DNA of 29,640 nucleotides from Treponema sp. UBA3649 (GCA_002373325.1 DFKI01000027.1:6019-35658); one strand, 5' to 3'. Positions 16,616 through 25,680 are shown, counted from the stretch's first letter. Notes: a model not told the origin generated them from the sequence alone. Program-made: numbers and translations.

Positions 16616-18613
16616 TTATTTCCCATAGGTCTTCTCAATCTCCATGATTTTGTCCCGGAGGGCAGCTGCGTCCTCATAGTCAAGTCTGTCGGCGGCTTCC
16701 ATCATCTCCTGTCTCAACGCCGCAAGCACTTTACGTCTCTGGGCGGGCACCATGAGGTTCATATTTTTCTGCAACGCACCGAGCTCCACGTCGGCATTTT
16801 CCTTCGCGTCCTCCGCCTGATGCTCAAGGATGTCCTCCACCGCTTTTTTGATTGTCTTGGGAGTGATTCCGTGTTCCTTGTTGTAGGCTTCCTGTATGCT
16901 TCTCCTCCGCTTGGTCTCGTCAATGGCCTCTTTCATCGCGTCGCTCATCCGGTCAGCGTACATCACGACCTTACCCTCAGCGTTTCGTGCGGCTCGTCCT
17001 ATTATCTGGATGAGACTTGTCGTGCTCCGTAAAAATCCAATCTTGTCAGCGTCCAAAAGAGCGATGAAGCTCACCTCGGGAAGGTCAATTCCCTCACGCA
17101 AGAGGTTGATTCCAATGAGCACGTCGATTTCCCCGGCGCGAAGATTTTTCAGAATCTCAACCCGCTCGAATGTGTCTATCTCCGAGTGGATGTACTGAAC
17201 CTTCAGGCTCAGCCCCATGAGATAGTCGGTCAAATCCTCCGCCATTTTTTTCGTGAGTGTCAGAATCAAACTGCGCTCTTTTTTTGCGATTCTCTCCTGC
17301 ACTTCCCGGTAGATGTCCTGCATCTGTCCCTCGCTCGGCCTTACCTCAACGATGGGATCAAGGAGTCCCGTGGGGCGGATTATCTGCTCGACTACCTGTG
17401 TGCTTTCCTTTACTTCCTGTGGTCTGGGTGTGGCCGTGACATAAATCACCTGGTTCATTTTTTTCGTGAACTCATCGGCTTTCAGGGGGCGGTTGTCCAG
17501 GGCTGAGGGGAGGCGGAATCCGAAATCAACAAGATTCTGTTTTCGGCTGCGGTCTCCCTCGTACATGGCTCCAATCTGCGGGACAGTCACGTGGGCCTCG
17601 TCAATCATGCACAGAAAATCATCCGGGAAATAATGGAGCAGCGTCGCGGGCGGATCTCCGGGCTTTCTTCCTGCAATCGGAGCGGAGTAATTTTCAATCC
17701 CCGAGCAGTAGCCCATCTCTTTGAGCATCTCCATGTCGTAGGTGACGCGGGTTTTCAGTCTTTCGGCCTCAAGCATTTTTCCCATGGACTGAAGCTCATC
17801 CACCCGGGTTCCCATCTCTTTCAGGATCCTTTCGCTTGCCTCACCGAGCATCTCCTGCGGGACCACAAAGTGCTTCGCGGGATAAAGCCAGAGCTCGTCC
17901 AAATCTTCTATTGTGTCTCCTGAAATTGCGTTGAAGCGTTTGATTCTTGCCACCTCGTCAAAATCAAGCTCGATGCGGTATGCCTCGTCGGTCTCCATGT
18001 AGGGCGGGAAGATGTCGATTATGTCCCCGTGGATTCTGAACTTTCCCCGCTCCAAAATCATGTCGTTGCGCTGGTACTGCACGTTTATCAGGCTGATTGC
18101 GAATTTCTGTATGTCAAGGAGCTGTCCCTTTTCAACGTGGGTGCGCATCTCTTTGTAGAGGTCAGGCATTCCGAGTCCGTAGATGCAGCTTACCGTCGCA
18201 ACTATGATTACGTCCCTTCTTTCCATTAGCGCGTAGGTTGCGGCAAGACGGAGCTTGTCAATCTCCTCGTTTACCGACGCGTCTTTTTCAATGTAGAGGT
18301 CTCGCGCGGGAACATAAGCCTCGGGCTGATAGTAGTCGTAGTAACTCACGAAATATTCCACTGCGTTGTCCGGGAAAAAAGTCTTGAACTCACGGTAGAG
18401 CTGTGCGGACAGGGTTTTGTTGTGGCTGATTATGAGAGTGGGTCTTTGTACCGCCTCAATGATTTTCGCCATGGTGAATGTCTTTCCGCTTCCGGTCACA
18501 CCTTTCAGCGTCTGATATTTGTCTCCGCGTAAAAATCCCTCGGCAAGTTTTTTGATTGCCTGTGGCTGGTCTCCCGACGGCTCGTAATCCGAAACAACAT
18601 GAAACTTCCGCAT
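16616..18613 (-). CDS. uvrB: Excinuclease ABC subunit B
   Basis: This encodes 665 residues, full length for UvrB. Walker A is GVTGSGKT at 38-45. The damage-probing beta-hairpin is YYDYYQPEAYVP (91-102), the DEAH box is at 338-341 and the helicase motif VI region is QIIGRAARN. A C-terminal UVR motif (about 627-662, DRLDYEDAAALRDKI) binds UvrC. The protein verifies DNA damage after UvrA loading and recruits UvrC in nucleotide excision repair. The ATG at 18613 is preceded by AAGGAAG. It is followed at 4 nt by the DEDDh exonuclease gene, an apparent two-gene unit. The upstream gap holds a full dispersed repeat oriented towards uvrB. Confidence 0.97.
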   Translation of the reverse strand: MRKFHVVSDYEPSGDQPQAIKKLAEGFLRGDKYQTLKGVTGSGKTFTMAKIIEAVQRPTLIISHNKTLSAQLYREFKTFFPDNAVEYFVSYYDYYQPEAYVPARDLYIEKDASVNEEIDKLRLAATYALMERRDVIIVATVSCIYGLGMPDLYKEMRTHVEKGQLLDIQKFAISLINVQYQRNDMILERGKFRIHGDIIDIFPPYMETDEAYRIELDFDEVARIKRFNAISGDTIEDLDELWLYPAKHFVVPQEMLGEASERILKEMGTRVDELQSMGKMLEAERLKTRVTYDMEMLKEMGYCSGIENYSAPIAGRKPGDPPATLLHYFPDDFLCMIDEAHVTVPQIGAMYEGDRSRKQNLVDFGFRLPSALDNRPLKADEFTKKMNQVIYVTATPRPQEVKESTQVVEQIIRPTGLLDPIVEVRPSEGQMQDIYREVQERIAKKERSLILTLTKKMAEDLTDYLMGLSLKVQYIHSEIDTFERVEILKNLRAGEIDVLIGINLLREGIDLPEVSFIALLDADKIGFLRSTTSLIQIIGRAARNAEGKVVMYADRMSDAMKEAIDETKRRRSIQEAYNKEHGITPKTIKKAVEDILEHQAEDAKENADVELGALQKNMNLMVPAQRRKVLAALRQEMMEAADRLDYEDAAALRDKIMEIEKTYGK

Positions 18614-18642
18614 TTTTCTTCCTTATATAATGAGCTGATTTC

Positions 18643-18671
18643 ATTCTATCACATTTCACCGCAATAAAAAA
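18643..18671 (-). promoter_or_regulatory. Candidate uvrB promoter
   Basis: The -10 TAGAAT (complement of 18643-18648) matches 5 of 6. The -35 position at 17 nt spacing is TTTTTT, which is weak. The predicted leader is about 23 nt and carries the AAGGAAG ribosome site. No LexA-type operator is evident. Confidence 0.35.
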
Positions 18672-18688
18672 GTGGGGATTGTCTAAAA

Positions 18689-18940
18689 TGTAGAAGGCAA
18701 GTGCAAATCCGAATTAAACTTGGGAATTGTAAATCTAAAAGAGGAACCGCTTTCATTTACGGTGAGAACCGTGCCAATCAGTCATGGGTGTGCGGTAATA
18801 GGAATTGGAGGTCGCTGTCGCTCCCTTCCGCACAAATGCCTGCTTGTCACGAACCTCACCTACATTACAGCGTTTCCTCAATCAACACTAAATTTCCCAT
18901 GCAACAGTTACGGCACTTGTCTTATACAGATTGTTTCACT
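18689..18940 (-). repeat. Dispersed structured repeat, copy A
   Basis: Read on the minus strand it has a core (18940 to 18793) about 87% identical by hand count to 26471-26619, a short linker (about 18789-18776), and a 3' module (18775-18689) matching 8266-8351 and 26722-26800. A stem GTGCGG/CCGCAC (18828-18833 with 18790-18795) encloses a second hairpin GGAGCG...CG..CTCC. A small hairpin ACGGT-TCTC-ACCGT opens the 3' module. It fills most of the gap between uvrB and the gene at 19007. Open frames through it are not supported as genes. Confidence 0.8.
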
Positions 18941-18941
18941 C

Positions 18942-18970
18942 TTGTATTTATGGATTTACCATGCTATGAT
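18942..18970 (+). promoter_or_regulatory. Candidate promoter for the small gene at 19007
   Basis: TTGTAT (18942-18947) and TATGAT (18965-18970) have a 17-nt spacer. The -10 matches 5 of 6 and the -35 3 of 6. It lies just outside the dispersed repeat core and gives a leader of about 30 nt. Confidence 0.5.
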
Positions 18971-19006
18971 TTATGGGAAGATTGAAAAACGAAGCACGGA
19001 AAGATT

Positions 19007-19411
19007 ATGAAATATTTCAGAGTACACACGGCGGACATCGCATACATCACACAGCAGCCGAGAGGAATCTTTACCACCGTGGGAAAACTTGTGGACGCAA
19101 AGACGCTGAGCAACGAGGAGACTGCCGAGTACTGGAAAAACCGGGAATATTTTGAACGAGTGCTCCCGGTCCCTCCCTTCTACGAAAGCGGAAACAAGGA
19201 GCGGGCGACAACATGGTTCAAGGACACACCGCAGGGAACGGACATTTGGAAGCAGATGGATTTTTACCGTGCGATGTGCAGAAAATACGGAGTCAAACTT
19301 TACCGCTCGGAGACGGACGAGATTCCAGGGGAAATAATTTACGAAGATGATTTCCAGATTGCGGTCACAAACACACGAGAAGATCTGAAAGTCGAAACCA
19401 AGGAAATCTAA
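19007..19411 (+). CDS. Small cytoplasmic protein of unknown function
   Basis: This encodes 134 residues from the ATG at 19007, with a modest GGAAAG upstream. There is no signal peptide or membrane segment. It is rich in aromatic and charged residues (KYFRVHTADIAYITQQP at the start; WFKDTPQGTDIWKQMDFY in the middle) and probably folds as a single alpha/beta domain. I do not recognise the family. It stands alone after a candidate promoter and converges with the GNAT gene at 19430, 18 nt away. A weak AAGGA/TCCTT hairpin spans the gap. Codon use resembles its neighbours, so it is likely a real gene. Confidence 0.7.
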   Translation: MKYFRVHTADIAYITQQPRGIFTTVGKLVDAKTLSNEETAEYWKNREYFERVLPVPPFYESGNKERATTWFKDTPQGTDIWKQMDFYRAMCRKYGVKLYRSETDEIPGEIIYEDDFQIAVTNTREDLKVETKEI

Positions 19412-19429
19412 GGAAAATGAAGATCCTTT

Positions 19430-20005
19430 TCAATCCTCATCACTTTTCCGTTCAAGTTTCACAAACCATTCCCCTTTGCTAATCACGCAGGTAAACTCAC
19501 CCGAGATGATTCCAGTCTTTGGATAAGTACGGGTCCCTTTGTCGTTCACCAGCTTCATCCCGATTTTTTTCATCACGGCGAAGGACGCTGCATTTTTGCA
19601 ATCGCACTGTGCACAGACTTTTTTTACCCCGAGTTTTGTAAAGGCAAAATCCACCATGGCACTTGCAGCCTCGGAAGCGAATCCCCTGCCCCGATATTTT
19701 TTATTCACAATCCAGCCCAGCGTCGCATAGGAATGGTCATCGCTGTGTCCAAGGTCGCAGTCACATCCACCTATTATTTTTCCATCGTACACAATGACAA
19801 ACTCAAAATTGGTCTGGTCGGGAGAGTCCCATTCCTTTGCATTGCGTTTCACAAAGTCGGCGGTTTCCTCAAAAGTGTCGTTTGGCAGCCAGAACATCAT
19901 CGTGATTTCCTTGTCGCCCGCATACTCGTGAACCTGCTTTTCGTCTCCAATCTGTATAGGACGGAGGGTAAGCCTTTTTGTCTTGAGCTCAACCTTTGTT
20001 TTCAT
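19430..20005 (-). CDS. GNAT-family N-acetyltransferase (RimJ/RimL type)
   Basis: This encodes 191 residues from the ATG at 20005 (complement), preceded by GGGAG. The N-terminus TKRLTLRPIQIGD is the RimJ/RimL-type beginning. The acetyl-CoA pyrophosphate loop is visible as KKYRGRGFASEAASAM near residues 103-118, and the typical NAASFAVMKKIGM helix follows near 139-151. The enzyme transfers acetyl from acetyl-CoA to an amine; the substrate could be a protein N-terminus or a small molecule. It is the third gene of a minus-strand operon, 17 nt after the double GNAT gene. Confidence 0.88.
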   Translation of the reverse strand: MKTKVELKTKRLTLRPIQIGDEKQVHEYAGDKEITMMFWLPNDTFEETADFVKRNAKEWDSPDQTNFEFVIVYDGKIIGGCDCDLGHSDDHSYATLGWIVNKKYRGRGFASEAASAMVDFAFTKLGVKKVCAQCDCKNAASFAVMKKIGMKLVNDKGTRTYPKTGIISGEFTCVISKGEWFVKLERKSDED

Positions 20006-20022
20006 TTTAACTCCCGGATTTT

Positions 20023-21045
20023 TCAGAGCGCCTTCAAAAATCTCTTCTGCTCTTTTTCAGAGACATAACCCAGATGCTCATAAAAAGCGTGCGCGTCCGT
20101 TCGGTTTATGCCCGAATTAAGTCTCATCAATCTGATTCCCTTTTCCTTTGCCCATTTTTCCGCCGCAAGCAAAAGAGCCTTTCCGAGTCCCAGTTTTTGA
20201 AAATCCCGTTTTACCGCAAGCCCCAGAAGATTCGCCATGCTCTCAAAATACAGGACATCGTAGCGCTCAACGTGAACGAATCCCACGACCTGCGATTTAA
20301 CCTCGGCGACAAAAACAGCCTCCCGTCTCGAATCCAGATTCTTAATCTTTTCCTGCGCCAAAGAAAGAGAGCATTTATAGCCCATCTCCTCCGAGCATAT
20401 TTCGCAGATTGAAGGTGCGTCGCTTTCGGATATTTTTCTGATTTTATTTTCAGCCGGGTGATTGGGCCTTCCGTTTATCGACTCAGAATCCGCGGATTTT
20501 TTTCCCGCAAGACTTGAGTAGATGTATGCCTTGAAAGTCGCGCTCCCGTCCCATTTTGTGTACTCGCCGTCACGCAGATAGGACATCCCGAGTTTTTCCA
20601 TCACCTTTCCGCTTCCCACATTTTCCTGCGCAAACTCACCCTGAAGCTCACGGATGGGCCTTATAGAATTGACGTATTCAATGATTGCCCTCTCTGCCTC
20701 GGTGACATATCCCCTGCCCCACCTGTCATGCCGCAGATTGTAACCCACGGCCCAGACATCAATATCCTCGTGGTAGTAAAGACCGCCCGAGCCGATGACC
20801 TTTCCGCTTTCCTTTTCCACAAAAGCATATTCATACGCGTCGGGATTATTGTGGTCGATTGACTCAATCCATTTACGCACGTCCTCCGCTTTTGTGTAAA
20901 GGGGATAGAGCATGTATTTGTTTACGACCGGATCCCCGCACCACTCAAAGGCATCCAGATAATCCTCCGCCCGGATGGGACGAAGAATCAGCCGCTCCGT
21001 TTCGATGATTGGCTTGTACGGAAATTCAGTTTCTGTAATTCTCAT
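20023..21045 (-). CDS. Double GNAT acetyltransferase (two fused domains)
   Basis: This encodes 340 residues from the ATG at 21045 (complement), which has GGAG at a normal distance; an ATG at 21057 lies inside that ribosome site. The N-terminal half (about 1-175) is a RimJ/RimL-type GNAT starting IETERLILRPIRAEDY and carrying RHDRWGRGYVTEAE. After a linker (about 178-200) a second, different GNAT follows (KIRKISESDAPSICEICSEE to the end), with the CoA loop RDFQKLGLGKALL and the terminal NRTDAHAFYEHLGY. Two active sites may modify different substrates, or one half may be regulatory. It is 26 nt after the esterase gene. Confidence 0.85.
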   Translation of the reverse strand: MRITETEFPYKPIIETERLILRPIRAEDYLDAFEWCGDPVVNKYMLYPLYTKAEDVRKWIESIDHNNPDAYEYAFVEKESGKVIGSGGLYYHEDIDVWAVGYNLRHDRWGRGYVTEAERAIIEYVNSIRPIRELQGEFAQENVGSGKVMEKLGMSYLRDGEYTKWDGSATFKAYIYSSLAGKKSADSESINGRPNHPAENKIRKISESDAPSICEICSEEMGYKCSLSLAQEKIKNLDSRREAVFVAEVKSQVVGFVHVERYDVLYFESMANLLGLAVKRDFQKLGLGKALLLAAEKWAKEKGIRLMRLNSGINRTDAHAFYEHLGYVSEKEQKRFLKAL

Positions 21046-21071
21046 ATTTTTCTCCATAATTATTCGATTTT

Positions 21072-23135
21072 CTAAACCGTGATTCTAAAAGGCACGGCAG
21101 GAAGAAGTTCCCTTGAGTAAAGATTTACCGGAGCAGGACTGTCTGCCCAGAGATAGCGCACCTCAAGGATTTTTCCCACCGCATCCGACGCCAGAACTTC
21201 CACGCAGTTTCCGTCAATCAAAACAGCATCCGTTTCGCACGCTGATTTTTTTCCATCTTTTTCACACAAGAAACTGAATCCGTAAATTCTTTTGTCAGAA
21301 CTTTCCGTCCTTAAATCCGAGCTCTTTCCGTTTACCCTGAATGTTGCAAGCGATGAGGATTCACAGTCAAAGCGAATCAGGAATTTATCTTCCTTGAATT
21401 CATAGCTCTTAAACTTTGGAGCGGGCGAAATATTTTTTCCATAAGCGAGCCTCAGGGCCTCATTTGCGGCGCGTGTTCCGGCGGATTTCTTTTTCTCAGG
21501 ATGAAGGTCGTTCCACTCACCCGCGTCAATCGTCACGGCAAGTCCTGCGTTCACGGCTTTATCCGCAACATCGGACTCCACCTGACGGATGTTTGCCCAT
21601 CCTCCGTCCAAGCTCACACAATCCTCGTTCCATCCGTCGCTCCAGTTCGGAAGCTGCACGATTACAAAAGGCATGTCCTTTGAGGCATAGACAAATTTTT
21701 TCCGCCACAGCTCAATCATCTTCAAAAGCATTCCCCTGTATTCCTCAGGATGCCCCGCGTCCGACTCCCCCTGATACCACACAGCGCCCGAGACCGCCTG
21801 ATTGAAGCAGGGAGCAAGCATGGAATTATAAAGGGCAGTCGGAAGCCACTCAAAGAACATTCCCTCGGGACAGTCGCGTATCTGAGAGTCCACCTTCATT
21901 TTCCAATCGCCGCTCAAATCAATTTTCTCAGCATCATTTGGACATGGGAAATCCTCCCGCACCTCAAGATTTCTTGAGACACATGGAGCGACAAAGGCGT
22001 TTTCCGTAAAAAGAAAATACGGTTTTTCAGTAAAGAAACGCACGGGCCCTAAGCTGCTGTTTTTCTGCACGCGTAATGCTATGAGATTTTTTCCCTCGCG
22101 CAAAGTCCCCGCCGGAACCGGATATCGTCTCGGAGGATAGCAGTAAGGGGTTGAGCCCACCTGCACTCCGTTTACAAAAGCAGTGTCAGCGTCCACGATT
22201 GTTCCCATCCAGAGCCACGTCTTATGAGCGTTAAAATGCCCGACCTGAGCGGCTGTGAGACTGATGGTCTTTTTAAACCAAAAGAAACCTGCCTTTTTTA
22301 CGGGGAAATTACCCGGAATCCGAACGTCCTCCCATTCCTCGTCGGAGTCAAAATCGGGCTCGGTTGACGCGGCATAAAGCTCATCATTCCATGCGCTCTG
22401 TTTTTCAGCAAGGTCCTTTTGTTTTGCGGCGGCATTTGCGGGGTCCACAAACTCATCAATCCGCTTAAGATACTCACCCTTGTCTCCCATCTCCTCAAGC
22501 GATTCTCTGCTCATCCATGACGCGATCGGTGAGCCTCCCTGACTTGCGTTGATGATTCCCACAGGCACATCCAGCTCGGAGGAAAGACGCTTTGCAAAAA
22601 AATATGAGAGCCCCGAAATGGAACCGAGTGTCTCAGGAGACGCGCAAAGCCATTTAACCCCGGGACAGATTCCCTCGGCCTTAGTTCCCTCATCTGCGTT
22701 CGACTGCCATCCCACATCCACAATCTCATCTTTCTCACCATCGAGCGACCAGTTGATCGGCACCGTAATCACACGGATTTTATCATTCCGCGGAAGCCCC
22801 ATTTCCTCGGGATAAGAAAACTTCATCCTTTCCATGGGAAGCTGCGCGTTGGACTGACCTGAGCTAAGCCACACCTCACCGACAAAAATATCGCTGAACT
22901 CAATCCTGCTCTCACCGCTTCTGACAGTCATCACAAAAGGACCGCCCGCCTCACCCGGATTAAATTCAATCTTCCAGCATCCATTTCCATCAGCACACGC
23001 GGCATGATTTTCACCACGGAATTCCAAAACCACATCGGCACCACTTTCCGCCGTACCGTACACGCAGTTGATTTTGTTCCGCTGCAGGACCATTCCCGAT
23101 CCCGTAAGACCTTTTACCTTGATTTTTCCCTTCAT
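21072..23135 (-). CDS. Sialate O-acetylesterase-type carbohydrate esterase
   Basis: This encodes 687 residues from the ATG at 23135 (complement), preceded by GGGAGAAAAAT. The open frame extends upstream to 23264 but has no ribosome site there. The SGNH-type catalytic serine is Ser95 in SSGQSNAQ, and WYQGESD is at 453-459. The NDLHPEKK segment (542-549) supplies the probable catalytic His545. Residues about 265-385 look like an inserted GH2-type jelly-roll sugar-binding domain (WLWMGTIVDADTAFVNG), common in this family. Known members remove O-acetyl groups from sialic acids or plant polysaccharide sugars. There is no signal peptide, so it probably acts in the cytoplasm on imported sugars. It leads an operon with two GNAT genes. 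Confidence 0.88.
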   Translation of the reverse strand: MKGKIKVKGLTGSGMVLQRNKINCVYGTAESGADVVLEFRGENHAACADGNGCWKIEFNPGEAGGPFVMTVRSGESRIEFSDIFVGEVWLSSGQSNAQLPMERMKFSYPEEMGLPRNDKIRVITVPINWSLDGEKDEIVDVGWQSNADEGTKAEGICPGVKWLCASPETLGSISGLSYFFAKRLSSELDVPVGIINASQGGSPIASWMSRESLEEMGDKGEYLKRIDEFVDPANAAAKQKDLAEKQSAWNDELYAASTEPDFDSDEEWEDVRIPGNFPVKKAGFFWFKKTISLTAAQVGHFNAHKTWLWMGTIVDADTAFVNGVQVGSTPYCYPPRRYPVPAGTLREGKNLIALRVQKNSSLGPVRFFTEKPYFLFTENAFVAPCVSRNLEVREDFPCPNDAEKIDLSGDWKMKVDSQIRDCPEGMFFEWLPTALYNSMLAPCFNQAVSGAVWYQGESDAGHPEEYRGMLLKMIELWRKKFVYASKDMPFVIVQLPNWSDGWNEDCVSLDGGWANIRQVESDVADKAVNAGLAVTIDAGEWNDLHPEKKKSAGTRAANEALRLAYGKNISPAPKFKSYEFKEDKFLIRFDCESSSLATFRVNGKSSDLRTESSDKRIYGFSFLCEKDGKKSACETDAVLIDGNCVEVLASDAVGKILEVRYLWADSPAPVNLYSRELLPAVPFRITV

Positions 23136-23209
23136 ATTTTTCTCCCTGTAATCCAACTTTTTACATAAAACTTCAGAGCTTCGATAAACGCGCAAAGTTC
23201 CATCTCTGA

Positions 23210-23238
23210 ATGATAAACTGTAAATATCAAAAATACAA
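23210..23238 (-). promoter_or_regulatory. Promoter of the esterase/GNAT operon
   Basis: On the minus strand, TTGTAT (complement of 23233-23238) and TATCAT (complement of 23210-23215) have a 17-nt spacer. The leader to the ATG at 23135 would be about 68 nt. Confidence 0.5.
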
Positions 23239-23252
23239 GCGGAATTTTGGTA

Positions 23253-23281
23253 TTGATTTAGCATTAAAGGTATTGTATAAT
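23253..23281 (+). promoter_or_regulatory. Promoter of the 784-residue lipoprotein gene
   Basis: TTGATT (23253-23258) and a perfect TATAAT (23276-23281) are separated by 17 nt. The leader would be under 20 nt and contains GGAGG just before the ATG. It is divergent from the esterase promoter, with about 15 nt between the two -35 boxes. Confidence 0.75.
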
Positions 23282-23305
23282 TTCAATATATAATGGAGGA
23301 TTTCG

Positions 23306-25660
23306 ATGAAAAAGAAATTTCTAAGAAAACTTTGCGTAACACTCGCCCTTCTTCCAGCTTTGATTTTTTCAGGATGTATGTCAGCACAGAAGCTCATTGA
23401 AAAAGGCGACGATGTTTCCGCAATTGAAAAGCTTGCGAAAAAATTGACGAAAAAACCAGCAAGCCAGGAAGATGCAGATCTCTTTGTGTCTGTCTATCCG
23501 AATGCGGTGGAAAACAGACTTGGCAACACACAGACTGTCAGTGATGTAATCAACAACTTTGTAACTTCAAACGGTGCTTCATCAGTGGGTGCAGCCCTTG
23601 CCAATATCAAATCAAGTCTGCCGGAAGGTTCGTTTATCGGAGACGAAAGTTCTGTACGAAGTGCCATTTCAAAAGCGACACTTGCCTATACACGTGCAGA
23701 AGATTTGTACCGCATCCAGAAAGCAGTCCGTCCCATGCCGCTAGAAATCGGTGATTATGCGAAGGGTGAGGTCTACTGGGTCGAAAAGTACAATGATGAT
23801 TTCGCCGGTGATTACAAACTTGCCGGAAGCGAGATGGCGGAATTTGTGTATGCCGTTGCAGATGCCGGATATCCCGGAAAAACCCGCAATGAAAAGCAGA
23901 GGGATTACGAGCTCTTTGATACCGTAAGAAAATATGACTCAAGCCTTACGAGCGACTGCAATCAGAAGCAGGCAAGATTGGCTTACGACATCGGAGACAT
24001 CTACAAGGAAACCACTGTCATCAGCGAAAAGAAAACCGCCATTGACTGGTATAAAAAGGCCGACGGCAAGGTTTCAGGTTACAACGGCGTAAAGGACAAG
24101 ATTCTTCTTACCAACTACGAGATTGGAGAACTCTACCTTGAAAAGTTTGAGAGCGGAAACTCACGCTACGACCTCAAGGACGCAATCTACTACTTCGGAT
24201 ATGCAAAGGATTACAAGGATGCTCCTATCCGCAAGGCATACTGTGAGTCCCTGCTTGACGAGCTTGACCACCCGGTTGAGGTCGTTGAGGGTGAGGAGCT
24301 CAAGATGGAAGTCACCATGGGAGAGCTCGCTTTCTCCGATACGATAACAGCAGCCACAATCCCGATTAAGGTAAGCGGCGTTGATTATATCCTTACCGCA
24401 AATGATTTCTCCATCACAAAGACTTCCGCCATTGAGAAGGTTGATGTAGCATCCACAAGAAGCTCGGCGACTCCAGCCACTACGGTGACATACATTGCCA
24501 CCATCACTCCCGTGGACCCTGACAGATTCTCTTACGGAACCGTCGGAATTGAGGTGCGCGACAAGGGTAAGAATGTGGTTGAGTCAAAATCCTACGGCGT
24601 TGACACAAAGAAATTCTTCGTGCCGGCAGATATATCCGTTGCAAAGACCGAATACTCAAAAACAGATTCTGATGTAACTCTCTCATTCGGAACAAATCAT
24701 CTCAAGAAAAAGCTTGCTGTGAAAGACCTGATTGTAAATGGAAACGAAACAGGAGCAACCCTCTCGGAACTCAAGCTTGCAAGTGAGTATGATTCGACAA
24801 AGGCTCTTTATGAAGTGACCTTTACCGGCATCGAAAAAGGCGGAAACATTTCCATCGCTGTAATTGGTGATGACGGAAGCCCGCTCCCATGCTACGATCA
24901 TGTTACATCCCTGGACACAAAGTCCGCAAAGTATGACATCTCATACAAAATCGACTACAGCAAGGTCTATGTGCCGCCGGTAGTTCAGTCCATCGCAAAG
25001 GGAATTGTCGCAAATGAGCGTTATTTCTTTGAGGGTGATGACATTTGGTCCGAGAAGGCAATCTGTTTTGAGTCACCGACCGTGGTATGGTTTAGCAGTA
25101 TGGATGCTTCCTCCAAAGTCTCTTGTAAAATTGATTCCAAGACAAAGAGCATTTACTTTGAAGAGGTAATTGGAAGCAGTTTGGGTGGTGTCTATTGGAC
25201 TGATGAGCTTATAGGAAAGGAGCTTTATTTCGACGTACCGACCCCTGGCAGAATTGTAATCTACGAGGATGTTTACCACGGAGATCTGGACGACCCGACT
25301 ATGGCATCGAAACGCTACCTCAGCAGCTGGACTCTTCCTGGAGAAGCTGACGTAAGAGTTGATTATGACGATGTTACCGAGCTCCCGCCCGTTCCTTATG
25401 CCTTTGTTGGAAAAATGTATTACGGCGATGAACAGGCCATTGAATTCCTGAGTGAGGAAAGACTTCGCTACAACAACGGCGAACAGTGGCTCTCTGGCTT
25501 GACCTACAAGGTGAACCCTGATGAGCGTCAGATTAAAATCATGGATGGAAAAAAGCAGATTATGCTTTTGGAGTACTACATCGAGTACCAGAATGCTTAT
25601 TATCTTTTTGATACGTGGAACGGCATTTATTGGACAACCCGGAATCCATGGATTGACTAA
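23306..25660 (+). CDS. Large lipoprotein of unknown function
   Basis: This encodes 784 residues from the ATG at 23306, with GGAGG close upstream. The signal sequence ends in the lipobox FSGC, predicting lipidation at Cys24. Residues about 225-320 resemble helical TPR/Sel1-like repeats (ARLAYDIGDIYKE, TAIDWYKKADG, LTNYEIGELYLE, DAIYYFGYAKDYKDA). Residues from about 330 are predicted to be mostly beta, possibly several Ig-like domains, and the C-terminal 90 residues are aromatic-rich (PYAFVGKMYYGDEQAIEF). I do not recognise a named family. It is single-gene, with a strong promoter and terminator. Probably an envelope scaffold or binding protein, by layout only. Confidence 0.8.
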   Translation: MKKKFLRKLCVTLALLPALIFSGCMSAQKLIEKGDDVSAIEKLAKKLTKKPASQEDADLFVSVYPNAVENRLGNTQTVSDVINNFVTSNGASSVGAALANIKSSLPEGSFIGDESSVRSAISKATLAYTRAEDLYRIQKAVRPMPLEIGDYAKGEVYWVEKYNDDFAGDYKLAGSEMAEFVYAVADAGYPGKTRNEKQRDYELFDTVRKYDSSLTSDCNQKQARLAYDIGDIYKETTVISEKKTAIDWYKKADGKVSGYNGVKDKILLTNYEIGELYLEKFESGNSRYDLKDAIYYFGYAKDYKDAPIRKAYCESLLDELDHPVEVVEGEELKMEVTMGELAFSDTITAATIPIKVSGVDYILTANDFSITKTSAIEKVDVASTRSSATPATTVTYIATITPVDPDRFSYGTVGIEVRDKGKNVVESKSYGVDTKKFFVPADISVAKTEYSKTDSDVTLSFGTNHLKKKLAVKDLIVNGNETGATLSELKLASEYDSTKALYEVTFTGIEKGGNISIAVIGDDGSPLPCYDHVTSLDTKSAKYDISYKIDYSKVYVPPVVQSIAKGIVANERYFFEGDDIWSEKAICFESPTVVWFSSMDASSKVSCKIDSKTKSIYFEEVIGSSLGGVYWTDELIGKELYFDVPTPGRIVIYEDVYHGDLDDPTMASKRYLSSWTLPGEADVRVDYDDVTELPPVPYAFVGKMYYGDEQAIEFLSEERLRYNNGEQWLSGLTYKVNPDERQIKIMDGKKQIMLLEYYIEYQNAYYLFDTWNGIYWTTRNPWID

Positions 25661-25680
25661 GGCCTAAGCAAAATCTGAAC

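Noticed and set aside
18701..19010. Plus-strand open frames of 94-96 codons in the uvrB upstream gap
   Set aside because: They lie inside the dispersed repeat, lack ribosome sites, and the same DNA in copy B does not keep the frame. Conservation is better explained by structure than by coding.
19405..19427. AAGGA/TCCTT hairpin between the 19007 gene and GNAT as a terminator
   Set aside because: The stem is 5 bp and weak, with only a short TTTT within the right arm region; not strong enough to list.
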